From NCBI GenBank assembly GCA_019912905.1, contig JAIOHO010000571.1, positions 1-9,383 on the forward strand: a stretch of DNA of 9,383 nt, given 5' to 3'. This document shows, in pieces, positions 6,842 through 9,383 of the stretch. Made by a program: the position numbers and the translations under genes. The DNA comes from Anaerolineae bacterium. GTDB lineage: Bacteria; Chloroflexota; Anaerolineae; Aggregatilineales; Phototrophicaceae. Numbering within the stretch: position 1 is the first letter of the stretch; the number at the start of each line of letters is the position of its first letter. Under the pieces are notes generated by a model that saw nothing but the letters and a program-made list of their open reading frames with translations, was not told the origin of the DNA and did no database searches.

Positions 6842-8254
6842 GTGCCAACGATTGAACGCAGCTATCTCAGTGTATATGGTCATTTCAGCCAGCCGCCCCG
6901 CGGCAATCCTTTGACGCACGAGATCGGCCACGAGGATGACGCTGCACCATCTGAAAACTGGAACGAACGCGTCGCCGACCGCTGTTACGACCCCAACGCC
7001 GAAGCCGGTAATTTCGCTCAGATCAGTTACAGTGTCGGGGAGAGCCTGCTGGCCTGGCTGGAGATTCATCACCCGGAAACCTACGCCACCATCATCGCCA
7101 GCGACCACGCTGCGGAAGTGGACGAGGCGAAGGCCGTCACCGGTAATGCCCTCGCAACCGCTTTTCATCACACTATTTTGCCGCTGGCCCGCAAACGCGA
7201 CAAACGTACTCAGATATTGTGGGGCATCGCCGCCTTCGAGCAGCGTTTTGGCCGCAAACCGCTTGGTTTCTGGCTGCCGGAAATGGCCGTCGATACCGAG
7301 ACTCTCCTGCTGCTGGCCGAATCCGGTATCCAGTATACGCTGCTGGCGGCCCAACAGATTCGTGATATGCCATTTCAGGGGGGTGCTGGCCCCTATCTGG
7401 TCCGGCTGTCGCGCAGCCGCACGATCGGCGTATTCGTGCGCGATGACCGCCTGTCCAGCGAAATTTCATTTAACATCCATAACCTGGGTGGGGCAGGCCA
7501 TTGGACGCGCAATACGCTGGGTCCGGCCCGCAAATCCAGCGGCCCGCTGCTGCTGCTGGCGACCGAGGGCGAAACCTTCGGCCATCATTACGCCGGGGAG
7601 GATCAATTCCTGCGCTGGCTGATGACTCACGAAGCACCCGCCGTCGGTTACACCATGACGAATCTCGACACCTATTTCAAGGAGTGCCCGCCCTCCTGGG
7701 CTGTGAAGATTCACGAACCGAGCAGTTGGAGTGACCAGCGGGGACTGGCAAACTGGGCCACCGGACAGGCAGATCCTAAACGCGACACCACCTGGAAAGG
7801 CGCGCTGCGCCGGGCGCTGGACAATGTCGCCAGCGACCTGGACCGTGCCTACGAAGACATGGCACGTCCGCTTGACATCGAACCCTGGCACCTGCGCGAC
7901 CGCTATGCACCGGTGCTGTTAGGCGCTCAGGATGCCGATGCGTTTCTGGAAGAACACGCGCCCACGGTCGGCCCGGACACCGCCCAGCAGTTGAAAGCCA
8001 TGCTGGACGCCCAGGAACTGATCCAGCGGGCCTACACCAGCTACACCTTCACCAACGACGCGCTCGACAGCCGGCAGCCGCGCTATGCGATCGCCTGTGC
8101 CGCCGCCGCGGTCATGCTGGTTCAGCAGGCGACCGGGCGTGATATGTCCGAGCGTCTCATGCCGGACCTGGCCGTGGTCATATCTGGCTCCACGACGGGC
8201 ACAGAGATTTTGCGCAGCGTGGTCGAAGAATTCAATCTGGAACTGGCGGAATAA
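6842..8254 (+). CDS. GH57 family protein of the DUF3536 type (compact form)
   Basis: The 470-residue protein belongs to the GH57 subgroup annotated with DUF3536. Visible matches are YGHFSQPPRGNP (from residue 12), NAEAGNFAQISYSVGESLLAWLE, TGNALATAFHHTILPLARKRDK, region 3 GFWLPEMAVD with nucleophile Glu147, and the region-4 motif ATEGETFGHH with Glu242 where the subgroup normally has the catalytic aspartate (DGETFGHH). The C-terminal part (PPSWAVKIHEPSSWSDQRG onward) resembles a shortened DUF3536 domain. Relatives are usually considerably longer, often about 800 residues, and carry a Cys-rich GVERWRSDCGC-like stretch that is replaced here by a sequence without Cys. Its activity is unknown; action on alpha-glucans is inferred from family and operon. 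The GTG start follows AGGAG (6831-6835) by six bases and lies 19 bases after glgC. It is the last gene of the operon. Confidence 0.88.
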   Translation: MPTIERSYLSVYGHFSQPPRGNPLTHEIGHEDDAAPSENWNERVADRCYDPNAEAGNFAQISYSVGESLLAWLEIHHPETYATIIASDHAAEVDEAKAVTGNALATAFHHTILPLARKRDKRTQILWGIAAFEQRFGRKPLGFWLPEMAVDTETLLLLAESGIQYTLLAAQQIRDMPFQGGAGPYLVRLSRSRTIGVFVRDDRLSSEISFNIHNLGGAGHWTRNTLGPARKSSGPLLLLATEGETFGHHYAGEDQFLRWLMTHEAPAVGYTMTNLDTYFKECPPSWAVKIHEPSSWSDQRGLANWATGQADPKRDTTWKGALRRALDNVASDLDRAYEDMARPLDIEPWHLRDRYAPVLLGAQDADAFLEEHAPTVGPDTAQQLKAMLDAQELIQRAYTSYTFTNDALDSRQPRYAIACAAAAVMLVQQATGRDMSERLMPDLAVVISGSTTGTEILRSVVEEFNLELAE

Positions 8255-8285
8255 AAGAAGCCCCGGCGCACAAGCGGACCGGGGC
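8251..8285 (-). terminator. Intrinsic terminator of the CBM48 gene pair
   Basis: GCCCCGG (8260-8266) pairs perfectly with CCGGGGC (8279-8285), and an inner CGC/GCG pair extends the stem around an ACAA loop with a two-base bulge. Read on the minus strand the stem is followed by TTCTTTTATT, a good U-tract, so it terminates leftward transcription from the CBM48 genes, whose last stop is at 8295-8297. On the plus strand there is no T-tract after the stem, so termination of the glycogen operon here would be weaker. Confidence 0.75.
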
Positions 8286-8294
8286 ACATTCACC

Positions 8295-8585
8295 CTAGAT
8301 GGTGACGACAGAATTTTCGCCGGAGTATGGATTGGGTACGAAGTGATCGGCTTCTGTTTCGTTGATCCACTCGCTGCCATTGAGCAGATAGCGGAACTGA
8401 TATTCGTTCCCCTGGGGCAGTTCGAGCACAACTTTAAAGCTGCCGTTTTTTAACTGTTCCATAGGGGAGGGCTGCCAATCGGTGAAATCACCGACGACAT
8501 CGGCTTTGTCCGCACCCTTATCAGGCGACAGTGAGAAGGTGACTTTGCATACGGGGCGGCTCTTGAGATACTGCTTTTTAATCAT
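8295..8585 (-). CDS. Stand-alone CBM48 (AMPK-type glycogen-binding / isoamylase N-terminal) domain protein
   Basis: The 96-residue protein is a single immunoglobulin-like CBM48 domain with nothing attached. The family pattern is visible in VVGDFTDWQPSPMEQLKNG, a following LELPQGNEYQFRYLLNG and SEWINETEADHFVPNPYSG. The two tryptophans (DW and EW) sit at the positions that commonly contact glucan in this family. I chose ATG 8585-8583 because AAGGGAG (8600-8594) lies eight bases upstream and because the paralogue at 8664-8960 begins at the same point (MIKKQYLKSRP against VLKKRVLKSRP). An upstream ATG at 8627 would add 14 residues with no counterpart. The likely role is binding of glycogen, perhaps as a granule-associated protein; no catalytic function is seen. 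The gene looks less GC-rich than the operon it faces and ends at the 8251-8285 terminator. Confidence 0.88.
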   Translation of the reverse strand: MIKKQYLKSRPVCKVTFSLSPDKGADKADVVGDFTDWQPSPMEQLKNGSFKVVLELPQGNEYQFRYLLNGSEWINETEADHFVPNPYSGENSVVTI

Positions 8586-8663
8586 CGTGGTTTCTCCCTT
8601 ATCCTCGCGATTTCGGATAGCGCTCATAACGAGCCTGGAAGAAAACTAATTCATAAAAGCTCT

Positions 8664-8960
8664 CTAAGTCACCACAACCGAATTATCGCCGCTGAAGGGA
8701 TTCGGAACATACTTGTCGGCATCCCAATCGTTATGCCATTCGCTGCCGTCGATCAGATAGCGGAATTGATATTCCTTGCCGGTTTCGAGTTCGAGTTCGA
8801 CGGAAAAACGCCCATCTTTAAGCTGCTTCATGGGCGTGGCTTGTTCGTCCCAGTTATTAAAGTCACCCACCAGATGCACGGTTTCTGCTTTGATAGTCGC
8901 GGGCAGATAAAAGCTCACCTTGCATGCCGGGCGGCTTTTCAAAACACGTTTCTTCAACAC
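8664..8960 (-). CDS. Stand-alone CBM48 glycogen-binding domain protein, paralogue
   Basis: This 98-residue protein is a second single-domain CBM48. It matches the first over its full length, with roughly 54 identical positions in a hand alignment and a two-residue insertion after the DW/NW motif. Family features are HLVGDFNNWDEQATPMKQLKDG, LELETGKEYQFRYLIDG and SEWHNDWDADKYVPNPFSG. The GTG at 8960-8958 is preferred: AGGAG (8975-8971) lies ten bases upstream, and the start aligns with the paralogue. A TTG at 8993 would lie at or before the expected transcription start of the promoter at 8996-9022. It is upstream of the first CBM48 gene with a 78-base gap and no terminator between, so the two probably form one transcript. 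Glycogen binding is inferred from the family and the locus. Confidence 0.88.
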   Translation of the reverse strand: MLKKRVLKSRPACKVSFYLPATIKAETVHLVGDFNNWDEQATPMKQLKDGRFSVELELETGKEYQFRYLIDGSEWHNDWDADKYVPNPFSGDNSVVVT

Positions 8961-8995
8961 GAATCCAGAACTCCTGCTGAATGAATACCACAATT

Positions 8996-9022
8996 ATTGT
9001 AGCACAACCCACAAAGTGTGAA
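8996..9022 (-). promoter_or_regulatory. Extended -10 promoter of the CBM48 pair
   Basis: Read on the minus strand, TACAAT (9001-8996) is preceded by TG plus one base, giving an extended -10 (TGCTACAAT). TTCACA (9022-9017) matches five of six -35 bases but the spacer is only 15. Transcription would start near 8988, about 28 bases before the GTG at 8960. Confidence 0.5.
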
Positions 9023-9066
9023 CATCCTTTAGAAAATGAGCGTCCGTTTTCGTTGCATCTTGGCCG

Positions 9067-9096
9067 TTGCGAATTGTTCCAGACTCAAGCTATGAT
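9067..9096 (+). promoter_or_regulatory. Candidate promoter of the glycogen phosphorylase gene
   Basis: TTGCGA (9067-9072) and TATGAT (9091-9096) are 18 bases apart, with four and five consensus matches. The leader would be about 50 bases. The arrangement is nearly the same as the one before the glycogen operon (2371-2400). Confidence 0.45.
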
Positions 9097-9106
9097 GGCA
9101 TGGGAG

Positions 9107-9120
9107 CGATTCCAGAATCG
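9107..9120. promoter_or_regulatory. Inverted repeat downstream of the phosphorylase -10
   Basis: CGATTC and GAATCG form a perfect six-base inverted repeat with a two-base centre, about ten bases after the candidate -10. A dimeric regulator bound here would block transcription initiation or elongation, so it is an operator candidate. As RNA the two-base loop is too tight for a stable full stem. No other copy of the motif was noticed in the window. Confidence 0.35.
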
Positions 9121-9154
9121 ACTCCACTAAACTCACCAGAAAACAGGAGTTCGT

Positions 9155-9383
9155 ATGATAAAACCTGTTGCAACGATCCATGTCGTGCCCAACCTGCCAC
9201 AGCCGCTCCAGCGCCTCAACGAGCTGGCCTACAACGTGCGCTGGGCGTGGGATCAGGAGACGATTGCCCTGTTCCGACGGTTGGACCCCGACCTGTGGCG
9301 AGCAACCGAGCATAACCCGGTGTGGATGCTGGGCCTCGTCAGTCAGGAGCGCCTCAAGAGCGCTGCCGAGGACCCGGCCTACT
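9155..9383 (+). CDS. glgP: Alpha-glucan (glycogen) phosphorylase, DUF3417 type, N-terminal part
   Basis: The first 76 codons are present and the gene continues past the right edge. The sequence begins MIKPVATIHVVPNLPQPL and then shows LNELAYNVRWAWDQETIALF, RRLDPDLWRATEHNPVWML and GLVSQERLKSAAEDPAY. This is the DUF3417 N-terminal domain of the GT35 phosphorylases that are usually about 850 residues long. The enzyme releases glucose-1-phosphate from alpha-1,4-glucan chains using phosphate and pyridoxal phosphate; the catalytic part is outside the window. The ATG at 9155 follows CAGGAG (9144-9149) by five bases. It diverges from the CBM48 pair across a 194-base spacer, which places polymer breakdown beside polymer binding and synthesis. 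Preference for glycogen over shorter maltodextrins cannot be judged. Confidence 0.92.
   Translation, partial: MIKPVATIHVVPNLPQPLQRLNELAYNVRWAWDQETIALFRRLDPDLWRATEHNPVWMLGLVSQERLKSAAEDPAY

Noticed and set aside
8586..8627. Upstream ATG extending the first CBM48 protein by 14 residues
   Set aside because: The extension has no counterpart in the paralogue, while the internal ATG has a good ribosome-binding site.
8961..8993. Upstream TTG start for the second CBM48 protein
   Set aside because: It would sit at about the predicted transcription start of the extended -10 promoter; the GTG at 8960 aligns with the paralogue.
1..9383. Mobile elements, tRNA, rRNA or CRISPR arrays
   Set aside because: I saw no transposase, terminal repeats, regularly spaced repeats or tRNA-like cloverleaf in the gaps.

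Overview
The window looks like a chromosomal segment of a GC-rich, free-living bacterium. It carries a nearly complete glycogen metabolism locus next to a small two-component signalling module. Three traits suggest a member of the Chloroflexota (Anaerolineae-like): a GH57-based rather than GH13-based branching-enzyme slot, a compact DUF3536-type GH57, and a DUF3417-type alpha-glucan phosphorylase. This placement is an inference from gene content, not a proven assignment. Six of the ten genes appear to start with GTG or TTG.

Layout. Positions 1-270 (minus strand) hold the first 90 codons of a receiver-domain response regulator that runs off the left edge. A gene-free region of about 430 bases (271-700) separates it from a divergent paralogue, a 136-residue single-domain response regulator (701-1111). 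That gene is followed 16 bases later by a cytoplasmic PAS-type histidine kinase (1128-2369). A candidate promoter and a short hairpin (2371-2418) precede a four-gene plus-strand operon: a GH57 branching-enzyme homologue (2429-4048), glgA (4097-5563), glgC (5560-6822, overlapping glgA by four bases) and a second GH57 protein of the DUF3536 type (6842-8254). Two minus-strand paralogous genes for stand-alone CBM48 glycogen-binding domains (8295-8585 and 8664-8960) converge on the operon and end at an intrinsic terminator. Diverging from them, a DUF3417-type glycogen phosphorylase begins at 9155 and leaves the window at the right edge.

How the genes fit together. GlgC makes ADP-glucose, GlgA polymerises it, the GH57 proteins occupy the branching or debranching slot, the CBM48 proteins probably bind the polymer, and the phosphorylase releases glucose-1-phosphate. 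The adjacent kinase and regulators may sense a cytoplasmic signal, but neither regulator shows a DNA-binding domain, so a direct link to the operon is unproven.

The main oddity is in the two GH57 proteins. The branching-enzyme homologue keeps the family's landmark motifs but has alanine (Ala189) where the catalytic glutamate nucleophile belongs. It also has a degraded region around the acid/base aspartate. The second GH57 keeps its nucleophile (Glu147) but has glutamate instead of the usual aspartate at the acid/base position (Glu242). So neither GH57 of this operon has a textbook catalytic pair, and no standard branching enzyme is visible in the window.
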